A DNA stretch of 64,000 nucleotides from Litoribrevibacter albus (GCF_030159995.1 NZ_BSNM01000014.1:186001-250000), one strand, 5' to 3'. Shown: positions 43,771 to 53,109, numbered from the stretch's first letter. A program made the numbers and translations. The notes: a model not told the origin generated them from the letters alone.

Positions 43771-43807
43771 ACGAAAAAGGGCTTCGCATGTCGAAGCTCT
43801 TTTTCGT
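43771..43807. terminator. bidirectional terminator
   Basis: ACGAAAAAGGGCTTCG pairs with TCGAAGCTCTTTTTCGT with a tiny loop and T-runs on both strands, between the secreted repeat protein and the convergent yejK. Confidence 0.9.
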
Positions 43808-43839
43808 GAGTATGTATTGTGTAGCTGCTTTGACCCGGT

Positions 43840-44853
43840 TTATTCCCCAGAGCCTTTAAGCTGATGCTTCACTAATTGTTGTTTAAGAGATTTCGGAATC
43901 TCTTTGATGATCAGCGTATCGTTTACCGAATCGTAGACAATGCCTTCCCCAAACCGATCTGATGAGAAACTGATCGTCAGGTTTTTGTCTCTGCCTGAGA
44001 AGCGTACATAGCGCTTGAGGCGAGCGCGGTCTGTATGAATTTCTTCTGTTGGTGTGCTTTGTCTTTCTTGGGCGAATTGGGCAAAACGCGTAGGTTCTTT
44101 CTGGTCGACATGGAACGACAGTTCATTTACGTTAACTGGCATTCCGGTTTTGTCTTGTTCAAGACAATAATCCATAACCTGGGATCGATAGTCTCTGGCT
44201 TCCTGTTCGTCAGGCATTGCCTCTGCAAAAGCTTCAACGATACTTAGGAACTCTTCTGTTTGTTCTACTTTGTCTAATCCTTTGGCGAAGCCCGCAAACT
44301 CTTCCATGACTTCATTCAGTTCCGGATTGCCACGGCTGCCCAGAATCGTTAAATATTGGTTTGAGCTTTCTTCCAGCCATTGCTCAATTTTGATTTTGAA
44401 TGCAAAGGTGACTTTGGCCGGATCAACGTAATCGATATATTGAATTTCGTTGCTGTTGTTGATTTGAAGTGCTTCAACATGGTTGATCCAAAAAATATAG
44501 AACTGATCTTGTTCCATCAAGTCATCAACCGCAAACAGAATCTTTGCGTTAAATGCGTCTTCGAATTTCTCAAGGCTTTCTTTCATTTGTGACATCAATG
44601 TTTGAGTCATTTTAATGAAAGAAGATTTTCCTTCATGAAAATCACGAGCTAACCCGGGAAGAACAGACATGACTTCGGAGTTGAAGTGACCGAACTGTTT
44701 TAATGCACTGCGCTGGAAACCTTGTCTGTATTGTTCGAATAAAGAGGCGACAGGGCCTTCGGTTGCTTCTTCACGTTCATTTATGAATGTTTGGATGTCT
44801 GCGCCAGGAACGGGTCGTTGAATACCGTGAATGATGCAATGCTTTAAGCTCAT
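43840..44853 (-). CDS. yejK: nucleoid-associated protein YejK/NdpA
   Basis: This 337-residue member of the 37-kDa nucleoid-associated protein family starts with SLKHCIIHGIQRPVPG, has the conserved central KILFAVDDLMEQDQFYIFWINH and ends with YVRFSGRDKNLTISFSSDRFGEGIVYD and LIIKEIPKSLKQQL, as in YejK. It binds chromosomal DNA in E. coli; its exact role is unclear. A ribosome-binding site (AAAGG) is properly placed. In E. coli yejK and radD (yejH) are neighbours; here they are about 32 kb apart. Confidence 0.88.
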   Translation of the reverse strand: MSLKHCIIHGIQRPVPGADIQTFINEREEATEGPVASLFEQYRQGFQRSALKQFGHFNSEVMSVLPGLARDFHEGKSSFIKMTQTLMSQMKESLEKFEDAFNAKILFAVDDLMEQDQFYIFWINHVEALQINNSNEIQYIDYVDPAKVTFAFKIKIEQWLEESSNQYLTILGSRGNPELNEVMEEFAGFAKGLDKVEQTEEFLSIVEAFAEAMPDEQEARDYRSQVMDYCLEQDKTGMPVNVNELSFHVDQKEPTRFAQFAQERQSTPTEEIHTDRARLKRYVRFSGRDKNLTISFSSDRFGEGIVYDSVNDTLIIKEIPKSLKQQLVKHQLKGSGE

Positions 44854-44990
44854 GATGGGCCTTTAGAAACTGATGTTTGATGAAAAGAAAAACTCCGGTA
44901 TTGTATCAGCAATTTATTATTTGCTCGCGACTCTTTTGCTCCTGTTTTTCTTTTTCAGGATTTTAGTCTTCTAGATTTTGAAGTGGTTCT

Positions 44991-45236
44991 ATGTGGTACG
45001 TGTATATTGTGAAATGCAGTGATGCCAGTCTTTATACTGGCATTACGACTGACCTTGAGCGCCGGGTTATGGAGCACAATGAATCCTCAAAAGGAGCGAA
45101 ATACACCAGGGCAAGGCGGCCTGTTCACTTGGTGCATCACGAACGCTTTGATAACAAGTCCTTGGCATCCAAACGTGAATACGAGATTAAACAATTGCCC
45201 AGATCAGCAAAGTTACGTCTTTTATTGTGCGATTAA
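44991..45236 (+). CDS. GIY-YIG nuclease superfamily protein (YhbQ-like)
   Basis: This 81-residue protein has the minimal GIY-YIG domain: WYVYIVKCSDASLYTGITTDLERRVMEHN, with the conserved Arg, and ASKREYEIKQLPRSAK with the catalytic Glu. It matches the UPF0213/YhbQ group of single-domain proteins implicated in DNA damage response. Expressed alone. Confidence 0.9.
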   Translation: MWYVYIVKCSDASLYTGITTDLERRVMEHNESSKGAKYTRARRPVHLVHHERFDNKSLASKREYEIKQLPRSAKLRLLLCD

Positions 45237-45325
45237 TGCTAACTTTCTGCACAGATTTTGATCCTTCTTATATTCAGTTAATCAGCTACATTTAGTGGTG
45301 AGTCCACTACCTGAATGCGCTGCAC

Positions 45326-45733
45326 ATGAATGATCCGGTTTATGAAGGCCTGAGTTCTTTCTTTGACGATTCGTTCCCAAAGAAATGTTCCGTGTGCGGG
45401 AAAGTGTATCATTCAAGTCAGCAGTTCTTTGCTGAAACATCTCCTCCTGCAGTTTCTAATAAATCTCTAAAGAGTAGTGAAGAAGACGGTGAAGTTGTCG
45501 TAGAGGCATTTCGTAACTGTCAATGCGGAAGTACGCTTATGGACGTGTTTAGTAATCGTCGCGATACCTCGGAAAAAGGCATGCTGAGGCGGAAAAAATT
45601 TGAGCAAGTACTTCACATGTTGACGGAGCAGGGCTTGGAACCCGGTCAGGCAAAACAGAAGTTGCAACAGTTCCTCAGAACCGGTGAATCATCTGTAATA
45701 CAAGAGGCAATAAAGAAAAAAACATCTCGCTAG
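45326..45733 (+). CDS. zinc-ribbon hypothetical protein
   Basis: This 135-residue protein has CSVCGK and, 45 residues later, CQCGS, which can make a four-cysteine zinc site. An acidic loop sits between, and a C-terminal basic helical part (RRKKFEQVLHMLTEQGLEPGQAKQKLQQFLR) follows. No family name recognised, but the architecture suggests a nucleic-acid or protein-binding role in the cytosol. Confidence 0.65.
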   Translation: MNDPVYEGLSSFFDDSFPKKCSVCGKVYHSSQQFFAETSPPAVSNKSLKSSEEDGEVVVEAFRNCQCGSTLMDVFSNRRDTSEKGMLRRKKFEQVLHMLTEQGLEPGQAKQKLQQFLRTGESSVIQEAIKKKTSR

Positions 45734-45877
45734 GCGTTTCGTAAATCCCAGAAATTGACCTACTTTGACCTTCTTTTACATGGTCATATCCCCCGCCAAA
45801 ACTAGCCTTAAGGGTGGATTTCGAGTCTTAGGGATGAGGAATCCTCTTACTATAAAAATAATTAACGAGGTGAAAAA

Positions 45878-46978
45878 ATAAATAAGTCAGCGCGCCGTCT
45901 CGGCAGTGCAATGCTCTTTTTATGTGCTCTTGGGGTGTCATCCGTATCCTATTCCTATCCGGGCGTTTTTCCTCAGTCTGTGTTTAAGAACCTAGACTGC
46001 GGTTTGTACTGGTTTGGAAATAATGACAGCTACGAGAAGGCCATTCCCGGTCAAAGTAACTCATATTACGGTAGTTCAAAACCGACCATCATCTACATCC
46101 ACGGCTGGCAAAACGGTACAAGCCAAAACCAGAACCGCGAAACATTCAATCGCAGTGACAGTGGTGGACCTGATGTGGATTTGGCTTATGCGTGGCGTCA
46201 GGCAGGCTATAACGTTGGGATTCTCTACTGGAATCAGTTTGCTGATGAAGGCGAAGTAAAGGATGCTGAGGCAAAGGTGTGGAGTCAAAATGGACCACAG
46301 TCTATGCGTTGGCGGGATCATAACGGCAGCTATCATACTGGACCAGGCAAAAGTGCAGGGCAACTTATGTTCGAGAGCCTCAGAGATAATATGGCTAACT
46401 ACACTGGCAGCAGATTGATTCTGGCTGGGCATAGCCTTGGTAATCAGATGGCTATTGTTGTGGCCAAGAAGCTGAAAGATGGCATTTCTGCGGGTAACGC
46501 TAACAGTAAATTGAAACCAAAGCGTGTGGCGTTGCTTGATCCGTTTTATTCCAATGGGTCTAAAAGTTATTTGAATGATCAATGGACGGGTGCCAAAGCT
46601 CGTACTTATGTTGATCAATTAAAAAGCTGGGGCGTGATTTTCGAAGCCTACCGTTCTAGTTCGGTCTCTAACACCTTTTTAGTGGGCGATGAAAACAAAG
46701 GCCTTCTCAATAAAACGGCATTTCTTGAATTAAAACCTTGGTATTTCCAATCATGGCAACAGGGTGAAAAGCATGGGGCGGCTGTTTGGCATTACTTGTG
46801 GTCGTTTGATTTCTCTGTACCGGGAATCAAAAGCTCTTCAGATCTTGGTTTGAGTGCGAAAACAAGCGATAGCCGGGTTCAAACTTTGATGAATGGAAAC
46901 CAGCGATTAATCCATGACTTGGGGGCTTATACTAAAAGCCCGGGTGACGATCGGCACAAATACGGTGGTCGACTATAA
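45878..46978 (+). CDS. secreted alpha/beta hydrolase, probable AUA start
   Basis: This protein of 366 residues has IYIHGWQNGTS for the oxyanion side, the nucleophile elbow LAGHSLGNQ (Ser near residue 180) and a plausible acid in ALLDPF, so a lipase or esterase is likely. The first ATG in frame (45911) falls inside the hydrophobic core of the signal peptide. Starting at the ATA at 45878 gives a complete signal (NKSARRLGSAMLFLCALGVSSVSYS) with basic residues, and GAGGTG sits 5 bases before it. A stop lies further upstream in the same frame, leaving no ATG, GTG or TTG in between. Confidence 0.75.
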   Translation: MNKSARRLGSAMLFLCALGVSSVSYSYPGVFPQSVFKNLDCGLYWFGNNDSYEKAIPGQSNSYYGSSKPTIIYIHGWQNGTSQNQNRETFNRSDSGGPDVDLAYAWRQAGYNVGILYWNQFADEGEVKDAEAKVWSQNGPQSMRWRDHNGSYHTGPGKSAGQLMFESLRDNMANYTGSRLILAGHSLGNQMAIVVAKKLKDGISAGNANSKLKPKRVALLDPFYSNGSKSYLNDQWTGAKARTYVDQLKSWGVIFEAYRSSSVSNTFLVGDENKGLLNKTAFLELKPWYFQSWQQGEKHGAAVWHYLWSFDFSVPGIKSSSDLGLSAKTSDSRVQTLMNGNQRLIHDLGAYTKSPGDDRHKYGGRL

Positions 46979-46995
46979 CGTCTCACCTTTGTAAT

Positions 46996-47029
46996 AAAAA
47001 AGAAGCCTCGAAAGAGGCTTCTTTTTTTT
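46996..47029 (+). terminator. rho-independent terminator
   Basis: AAAAAAGAAGCCTC-GAAA-GAGGCTTCTTTTTTTT is a strong hairpin with a T-tract, 17 bases after the hydrolase stop. Confidence 0.93.
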
Positions 47030-47155
47030 CAATTTAACAGACAGAAATTGAAGTCGTTGTTGTGAAAGAGGATACTTGATGCTCTGGATTTAGCCTTGAT
47101 GCTCTGTGCCGCACAGCAGAGAAGGGGATTAGATTGCTTAAATGGATGTATGTAG

Positions 47156-47704
47156 ATGTCTCAACCAATAAATTCGTCATTGTCATTGGCTCTTTGCCCG
47201 GTATTGAGCAATAGATTAGTAAAAGTACGACCTCTTGTTTCTTCTGATTTTGAAGGCTTGTATGCCGTTGCGTCAGATCCTCTGTTATGGGCAGGTCACC
47301 CTGCTAAAAACCGGTACCAACGAGACATTTTTGAAGCTTGGTTTGATGATGCTCTTGCTTCTGATACAGCTTTGGTGATTTTGGATCAACGTCTCGATCG
47401 AATCATAGGTTCTACTCGTTTTTATACTTTGCCGTCCGAGTGTTCTGAAGTGGCCATTGGTTACAGTTTTATCGCGCGTTCTCACTGGGGTGGAGAGTAT
47501 AATCGGGCTGTTAAGGCGCTCATGCTGAACTATGCCTTTCAAAGTGTTGATCGAGTGTGGTTTCATATTGATCCTGACAATGTTCGTTCAAGAACGGCGA
47601 CTCAGAAATTTGGCGCTGAATATTCTCGCACAGATGAGTTAGATGGCGTTCTTTATGATTGGTTTGAGCTTTCTAAAGAGAGGTGGCTGTCTCTTGAGAG
47701 CTAA
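47156..47704 (+). CDS. GNAT family N-acetyltransferase
   Basis: This 182-residue protein has the RimJ/RimL-like layout: VKVRPLVSSDFEGLYAVASDPLLWAGHP near the start, IIGSTRFYTL, GYSFIARSHWGGEYNRAVKALML for the acyl-CoA loop, and WFHIDPDNVRSRTATQKFGAEY. Acceptor unknown. It is followed after 78 bases by a YoaK-like gene on the same strand. Confidence 0.88.
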   Translation: MSQPINSSLSLALCPVLSNRLVKVRPLVSSDFEGLYAVASDPLLWAGHPAKNRYQRDIFEAWFDDALASDTALVILDQRLDRIIGSTRFYTLPSECSEVAIGYSFIARSHWGGEYNRAVKALMLNYAFQSVDRVWFHIDPDNVRSRTATQKFGAEYSRTDELDGVLYDWFELSKERWLSLES

Positions 47705-47782
47705 CCCCCATAAATGTCTTTGATTGAGCAATCCGGGTTTTGCTGGTTGTGTTAGAAGTTTTATAAATAAAGGAGTTCTTCG

Positions 47783-48442
47783 TTGGTTGCTAAGCTACCG
47801 AGATGGGTTGAATTTGGTGCATTTATTTTGGCGTTGAATGCCGGCTTTATTAACGCAGTGGGTCTTCTGGACTTCGAACATCAAGCTGTTTCTCACTTGT
47901 CTGGTACAGCAACGCTGATTGGTACACAGCTAGTTAGCTCTCCTGTTGGTATTTTTCATTTAATCGGAATAGTCCTGTGCTTTCTGCTGGGTGCCTCTGT
48001 TTCCGGGGTGCTTTTGGCTGGCTCTTCTCTTAAGTTAGGCCGTCATTACGACACCTTGTTGTTCCTTGAAGCGTGTTTGTTGGTAGCGGCAATTTTCTTT
48101 CTGGAAGAGCAGTCTTTAGTCGGTCACTATTTCGCATCTGCCGCATGTGGACTTCAAAATGCCTTGGCTACTAAATACAGTGGTGCCGTTGTGCGTACAA
48201 CACATATGACTGGTATCGTGACTGATCTAGGTATCATGCTTGGCGCGGTACTAAGAGGTAAGGCTTTAGATCGAAGAAAAGCACTGCTGTTTTTCCTTAT
48301 TCTTTTAGGGTTTGTCTCAGGAGGCGCTTTGGGCGCACTTGTTTTCGGCCAATTTTATGTTTCTGCTCTTCTCTTGCCTGCAGTTATTTGCTGCGTATTA
48401 GCCATTTGTTATCGGATTTACCGAAGCCGTGTACGCCGATAG
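47783..48442 (+). CDS. YoaK-like DUF1275 membrane protein
   Basis: This 219-residue inner-membrane protein has about six helices. Family signatures are AFILALNAGFINAVGLLDF...VSHLSGTATLIG near the start and GLQNALATKYSGAVVRTTHMTGIVTDLGIMLG in the middle. Transport or stress roles have been suggested for this family but are not established. The start is TTG at 47783 with AGGAG seven bases upstream. Confidence 0.88.
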   Translation: MVAKLPRWVEFGAFILALNAGFINAVGLLDFEHQAVSHLSGTATLIGTQLVSSPVGIFHLIGIVLCFLLGASVSGVLLAGSSLKLGRHYDTLLFLEACLLVAAIFFLEEQSLVGHYFASAACGLQNALATKYSGAVVRTTHMTGIVTDLGIMLGAVLRGKALDRRKALLFFLILLGFVSGGALGALVFGQFYVSALLLPAVICCVLAICYRIYRSRVRR

Positions 48443-48468
48443 CTTTAGTTGGTTTCCTTTGTATTAGT

Positions 48469-49602
48469 TTAATGTACTTGCATAGCATTCGTTTTGGCCC
48501 ACTCCAGTGTTTTATCTGTGTGGCAAGTCAGGCAGCTTCTATCAAGCGTAATGTGAGCTTTTCCTTTGGTATCCAGCTGAACGAATTTCCCGTCTTTTGT
48601 AAATAATTGCCAAGTTAAGTCTGTGGTAATTCGATAAATATGCGTACGGATGTCGCCTATCGGAATCATTCCGGCTTTTGTCTCGATCATTTTAGATACG
48701 GCGGATTTTGCTATTCGTGGCATATGGCAGGTGATGCATTCGTTTTGATGTTCAGAGTTACTAAGCTTCACTGTTTTCTTTTTATGGCACCCAAGGCAGG
48801 AATTCGTAATTGACGTGTTATCTGTACTGTATTTTACGCTCTGATGTGGGTTGTGACATGTAGAGCACGCCAAGTCATTATGAGGTGAGGCGAGAAGGTC
48901 TTCGTATTGCTCGTGGTGTTTGATTAGGCCGTTGCTTGCATCGATCTGCTGGGCATCTCCTCGCTTATGACACTCACCGCAATTTTCATCTGTAGTGAGA
49001 AGTATCTTTTCTGGTGATTTAATGTGGTCGCTTCCAGGCCCATGACAGGCTTCACAGGTGACACCTGTTTGAGCCCATGTGCCATGAATGCCTTCAAGGT
49101 TATCCTGGTGTGGCCCTTCAGGACCCGTTTCAATCCACCCTGTGGTGTGGCAGCTACCGCAGGTATACGGCTTTCTATCACCTTTATCTGCGTCATAGCC
49201 AGTCCAATGCGAGCTTTTGTCGAGGTCACTGTTAGCTAAGTTATATTGACGATTCTCTGGTCCGGTTAGAATGTAGCCCTGTTTATCCATAAACCGTGCT
49301 TTCCACGCATAACCACCAATGACGTAGCTGATATCCTCCCAGCCCATTCCTTGAGGTGGGTTGGGAACACCAGGGCTTGTGCCATCAGGATAGCTAGGCG
49401 CTTTATCTGTAATCTTTTGGATTTTGTAGGGATGGCCGCTGTGTTTATAGTCTTGATAAATTTCTATATGACATTTTCTGCACTGGCTGTCGCCCACATA
49501 GGCTGGTTTTGCATAAACAGATGAAGATAAAACAAAAAAAGATAGAACTGAGACTAACAGTCCGGCGATTAGCGAGGAGAGGGAGTGTTGTGCGGTGGTC
49601 AT
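48469..49602 (-). CDS. octaheme c-type cytochrome
   Basis: This periplasmic protein of 377 residues has a signal segment (SLSSLIAGLLVSVLSFFVLSSSVYA) and eight CxxCH heme sites: CRKCH, CGSCH, CEACH, CGECH, CSTCH, CLGCH, CITCH and CLTCH. The N-terminal part (YVGDSQCRKCHIEIYQDYKHSGHPYKI) resembles cytochrome c554-type modules. The ATG at 49602 with AGGTG six bases upstream is preferred over the GTG at 49611. No quinol oxidase, reductase or cytochrome maturation gene is adjacent, so its redox partner is unknown; anaerobic respiration or detoxification of N or S oxyanions is possible. Confidence 0.88.
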   Translation of the reverse strand: MTTAQHSLSSLIAGLLVSVLSFFVLSSSVYAKPAYVGDSQCRKCHIEIYQDYKHSGHPYKIQKITDKAPSYPDGTSPGVPNPPQGMGWEDISYVIGGYAWKARFMDKQGYILTGPENRQYNLANSDLDKSSHWTGYDADKGDRKPYTCGSCHTTGWIETGPEGPHQDNLEGIHGTWAQTGVTCEACHGPGSDHIKSPEKILLTTDENCGECHKRGDAQQIDASNGLIKHHEQYEDLLASPHNDLACSTCHNPHQSVKYSTDNTSITNSCLGCHKKKTVKLSNSEHQNECITCHMPRIAKSAVSKMIETKAGMIPIGDIRTHIYRITTDLTWQLFTKDGKFVQLDTKGKAHITLDRSCLTCHTDKTLEWAKTNAMQVH

Positions 49603-49716
49603 AACCTTCACCTATGTCATATCCATTGAGAATAACGATAGATGAAGGATAGAGGCTGGCAAGTCCGAATATCGTTTTATGGGGAGATAGTCGAACTTGC
49701 TTGAAATATAGAAGGA

Positions 49717-50280
49717 TTATTCTGCTAGAGCAGTAATGTATTCTGGTGGGATGTTCTTATCGATGTAAGCCAATCCTAATGCGTTCAAATAAACAGATCT
49801 ATCTGCACGCAGAGGATCAATTTCCGCCAGTTCAACACCGTTTGCTTTATACAATTCCTGAACCAGTTCCATATACTTGCCGCCGCCATCGACTAGCAGC
49901 ATGCCTGCAAACCCTGTGTCCGGTTTAACCAGATCTTGATACTCAGTTGGTAGCGTAACTTCGAGAACTAAAGGTTGTTCCTCGCCCTCAAATCGAACGC
50001 TGCGATCACGAACCGTTTGTGTTGCCCAGAAATACGCCAGTTCTTTACTTTGAGTTAAGCAAATAGGTTCATGAGACTCGGCCATTGAATCGCCAATGGT
50101 TGCAAGGGTGCTTTTGCGAACGTGTTTCATGGCTTTATCGCCAGCACGACTTAAACCTTGCTTTTGAATAGATTCAAGCAGTGCTGAAGATGTGCCGTGG
50201 TACCAAACATCGCCCGTTGCAAAACCGTCTTTGGTTAGTAAGTCTTTAGCGTCTTGAAGAAAAGCAGGGGTGTTAGACAT
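49717..50280 (-). CDS. hypothetical protein with ART-like N-terminal motif
   Basis: This 187-residue cytosolic protein has VWYHGTSSALLESIQKQGL (residues about 25-43) and ELAYFWATQT (about 80-89). This order (HGT, then an aromatic-rich helix) is seen in ADP-ribosyltransferase-fold proteins such as RNA 2'-phosphotransferase and PARP-like enzymes. A possible acidic catalytic residue is not obvious, so the call is tentative. It lies downstream of isocitrate lyase on the same strand but is separated from it by a terminator. Confidence 0.55.
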   Translation of the reverse strand: MSNTPAFLQDAKDLLTKDGFATGDVWYHGTSSALLESIQKQGLSRAGDKAMKHVRKSTLATIGDSMAESHEPICLTQSKELAYFWATQTVRDRSVRFEGEEQPLVLEVTLPTEYQDLVKPDTGFAGMLLVDGGGKYMELVQELYKANGVELAEIDPLRADRSVYLNALGLAYIDKNIPPEYITALAE

Positions 50281-50445
50281 CTTGATTATCTCACTTGATT
50301 CGTTTGCTTGATGAACAAATTACTTGCTTGTGTAAGCAGGAAAGGGAAAACGCTTCCTTTGGGAAATAAAGAGCCAATAATAGCGCTTTTCGTTTCATGC
50401 TTATAGGTTGGTTATTCGTTCATTCGTTTCAAAATGATAGGAAAT

Positions 50446-50472
50446 AAAAAGGCGACCCGAAAGTCGCCTTTT
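50446..50472 (-). terminator. terminator of isocitrate lyase
   Basis: GGCGAC-N6-GTCGCC with A/T-tracts on both sides forms a hairpin about 73 bases past the isocitrate lyase stop on the minus strand. Confidence 0.88.
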
Positions 50473-50544
50473 GTAGAACATGAAGAGGGAAGTCAAAGAC
50501 TTCGCTCTCCAGGTATCTAACCAGTCTCGAATTAAGGTTATTAA

Positions 50545-52125
50545 TTAAGAGAATTGGTTAGAAGTGTTCTTAGCACCGCCAGCTTTAAGAGCGTTCTCAC
50601 CAGCGTAGTACTCTTTGTGGTCATCACCAAGGTCAGAACCAGCCATGTTTTGGTGCTTAACGCAAGCGATACCTTGACGGATCTCTTTACGCTGAACGCC
50701 TTCAACATAACCAAGCATACCTGCATCACCGAAGTACTCTTTAGCTAGGTTGTCTACAGACAACGCAGTAGTGTGGTAAGTCGGTAGAGTGATCAAGTGG
50801 TGGAATACGTTCGCTTCGCGAGATGTATCAGCTTGGAAAGTACGGATACGAGCATCAGCAGCTGCAGACAATTCAGAATCGTCGTATTCAGCAGACATTA
50901 GGTTTGCACGATCGTATGCAGAAACGTCTTTACCTTCTGCTACCCATGCATCGTAAGTTTGCTGACGGAAGTTTAGAGTCCAGTTGAAAGATGGAGAGTT
51001 GTTGTAAACAAGTTTCGCATCTGGGTGAACTTTACGAACTTCGTCCATCATGCCTTTGATCTCGTGTACAGTAGGAACTGCAGTTTCGATCCAAAGTAGG
51101 TCAGCACCAGCGTTGATAGCTTCGATACAGTCAAATACGCAACGCTCATGGCCAGTACCTTGACGGAACTGATATAGACCAGAAGGTAGACGCTTAGGAC
51201 GAACTAGCTTACCACCACGGTTGATTACAACGTCGCCTTCAGCCATGTCAGCTACGTCAACTTCTTCAACGTCTAGGAAAGAGTTGTAAACGTCACCTTG
51301 GTCGCCTGGCTCTTTAACAACAGCGATTTCTTTAGTTAGACCAGCACCTTCAGAGTCGGTACGAGCAACGATTAGACCGTCGTCAACACCTAGCTCAAGG
51401 AATGCATAACGTAGAGCACGGATTTTCGCGTGGAAGTCAGCGTGAGGAACAGTTACTTTACCGTCCTGGTGACCACATTGCTTCTCGTCAGCTACTTGGT
51501 TTTCGATCTGTAGGCAGCAAGCACCCGCTTCGATCATTTGCTTAGCCATTAGGTAAGTCGCTTCAGCGTTACCGAAACCAGCATCGATGTCAGCTACGAT
51601 AGGTACAACGTGAGTTTCGTGGTTGTCGATAGCAGCGATAACTTCTGCTTCTTTAGCAGCGTCGCCAGCTTCACGTGCTTTGTCTAGCTCACGGAAAAGA
51701 CCACCTAGCTCACGAGCGTCAGCTTGACGTAGGAAAGTGTATAGCTCTTCAACAAGACCAGCTACAGCAGTTTTCTCGTGCATTGATTGGTCAGGTAGAG
51801 GACCGAAGTCAGAACGTAGAGCAGCAACCATCCAACCAGATAGGTATAGGTAACGACGTTCAGTAGAACCGAAGTGCTTCTTGATAGAGATCAGTTTTTG
51901 CTGACCAACAAAACCGTGCCAGCAGCCTAGAGACTGAGTGTACTTAGTTTTGTCTTTGTCAAACTCAGCCATGTCACGACGCATGATAGCAGCAGTGTAC
52001 TTAGCTACGTCTAGACCAGTCTTGAATTTGTTTTGAAGGCGCATGCGAGCAGCTGACTCAGCGCTAACACCTGGGAAAGAATTAGCAACTTCTGCTGCTT
52101 GAACTTCAGCTTGATAACCTGACAT
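50545..52125 (-). CDS. aceA: isocitrate lyase
   Basis: This 526-residue enzyme splits isocitrate into glyoxylate and succinate in the glyoxylate shunt, needed for growth on acetate or fatty acids. The catalytic segment is DEKQCGH (cysteine near residue 217), a variant of KKCGH typical of the longer Pseudomonas-type lyases. DIDAGFGNAEATY, IVARTDSEGAG, LLWIETAVPT and YNNSPSFNW line the active site. Codon use is strongly biased (GGT, CGT, GCT, AAC), suggesting high expression. A good ribosome-binding site (AAGGA) precedes the ATG. No malate synthase gene is adjacent. Confidence 0.96.
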   Translation of the reverse strand: MSGYQAEVQAAEVANSFPGVSAESAARMRLQNKFKTGLDVAKYTAAIMRRDMAEFDKDKTKYTQSLGCWHGFVGQQKLISIKKHFGSTERRYLYLSGWMVAALRSDFGPLPDQSMHEKTAVAGLVEELYTFLRQADARELGGLFRELDKAREAGDAAKEAEVIAAIDNHETHVVPIVADIDAGFGNAEATYLMAKQMIEAGACCLQIENQVADEKQCGHQDGKVTVPHADFHAKIRALRYAFLELGVDDGLIVARTDSEGAGLTKEIAVVKEPGDQGDVYNSFLDVEEVDVADMAEGDVVINRGGKLVRPKRLPSGLYQFRQGTGHERCVFDCIEAINAGADLLWIETAVPTVHEIKGMMDEVRKVHPDAKLVYNNSPSFNWTLNFRQQTYDAWVAEGKDVSAYDRANLMSAEYDDSELSAAADARIRTFQADTSREANVFHHLITLPTYHTTALSVDNLAKEYFGDAGMLGYVEGVQRKEIRQGIACVKHQNMAGSDLGDDHKEYYAGENALKAGGAKNTSNQFS

Positions 52126-52416
52126 GTAATTATCCTTAAAAAATTGGATTACATAAATAAAAGTAGCGACCTACCTGATCTGATCGATAAAGTGAATCAC
52201 TACCTCAAATCTTTGTACGGTGCGTATATTAGTTATTTAAAATGCATAATTGAAATTAATGAGATCTATGTTTGGTATTTATCTGGTGAATGTGGTCGAT
52301 GGACTGAGAGTTTCTTAGTTAAATAAAGCAGTTAGCTTAAGTTTCAATAGCTGAAAAACGGTGTCTATAGATGTGGAAAAGGTGTTCTGAATTATCAGAA
52401 TGCAACCTAATATCGG

Positions 52417-53109
52417 CTACTCAAATAGTGAGAGTTTGTGACCATGAACTTTCAGCCAGTGTTTAGACAATAGGTAATCTGGATCAATGGTTCTCACTAA
52501 TTTCCAAAAAGCCTCAGAGTGGTTCAGGTACTTTAAATGGCATACTTCATGACAAACTAAAGAGCGAACGATCTTCATAGGGGCCATCATGATCAGCCAA
52601 TTGAATTGCAGTCGTCCTTCATGGGTGCAGTGACCCCATTTGGTTTTTGTGCGGCGGAATTTAATGTCTTTCACTCGATGGCTTAATTCAAGTTGAGCAG
52701 AGGTTTCTGAAACCAGATCAGGGATGATTTGTTTGGCCTTAGATAGTAGGTAGTCAGCGAACACCTTCTCAATACGCTTTTGATCCATTCTTGTTACATG
52801 GATGCACAACTTTTCTTGGTGTTCTATAACACCGCTGCGAGGCGCCAATGATATTTCAACGGTTTTGAGTTCGCCAAGAATAGGAAGAGCTTGACCATTA
52901 CGCAGTTGGTAAACTTCATTTGTCTTGTTTTGAACAGATTCTAACTGTTTCTCTATCCAGGTGCTTTTACTTAAAACAAATTGCTGAATATATGCTTTGG
53001 ATGTTCCTATCGGCGCGCGAACTTCAACCCCCTGGCCTGTAACGTACAAGCCGATGCTTTTACGCTTGCTATGTTTGATCTTTAGCATGTCGAGTTTGAA
53101 GTGACTCAT
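52417..53109 (-). CDS. YgjP-like zinc metallopeptidase domain protein
   Basis: This 230-residue protein carries LVCHEVCHLKYLNHSEAFW, an HExxH-type site with the third ligand His, and TKTKWGHCTHEGRLQFNW just before it, both typical of the YgjP/DUF45 family, named as metal-dependent hydrolases. The N-terminal 60 residues have the conserved KRKSIGLYVTGQGVEVRAP strand pattern. No signal peptide. The gap between this gene and aceA (52126-52416) holds only a weak short frame and no other feature. Confidence 0.88.
   Translation of the reverse strand: MSHFKLDMLKIKHSKRKSIGLYVTGQGVEVRAPIGTSKAYIQQFVLSKSTWIEKQLESVQNKTNEVYQLRNGQALPILGELKTVEISLAPRSGVIEHQEKLCIHVTRMDQKRIEKVFADYLLSKAKQIIPDLVSETSAQLELSHRVKDIKFRRTKTKWGHCTHEGRLQFNWLIMMAPMKIVRSLVCHEVCHLKYLNHSEAFWKLVRTIDPDYLLSKHWLKVHGHKLSLFE

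Noticed and set aside
46014-46618. Frames on both strands inside the hydrolase
   Set aside because: They are shadows; the hydrolase frame carries HGW and GHSLG motifs.
52144-52326. 60-codon plus-strand frame upstream of aceA
   Set aside because: TTG start without a ribosome-binding site in the divergent leader of aceA; no support beyond being open.
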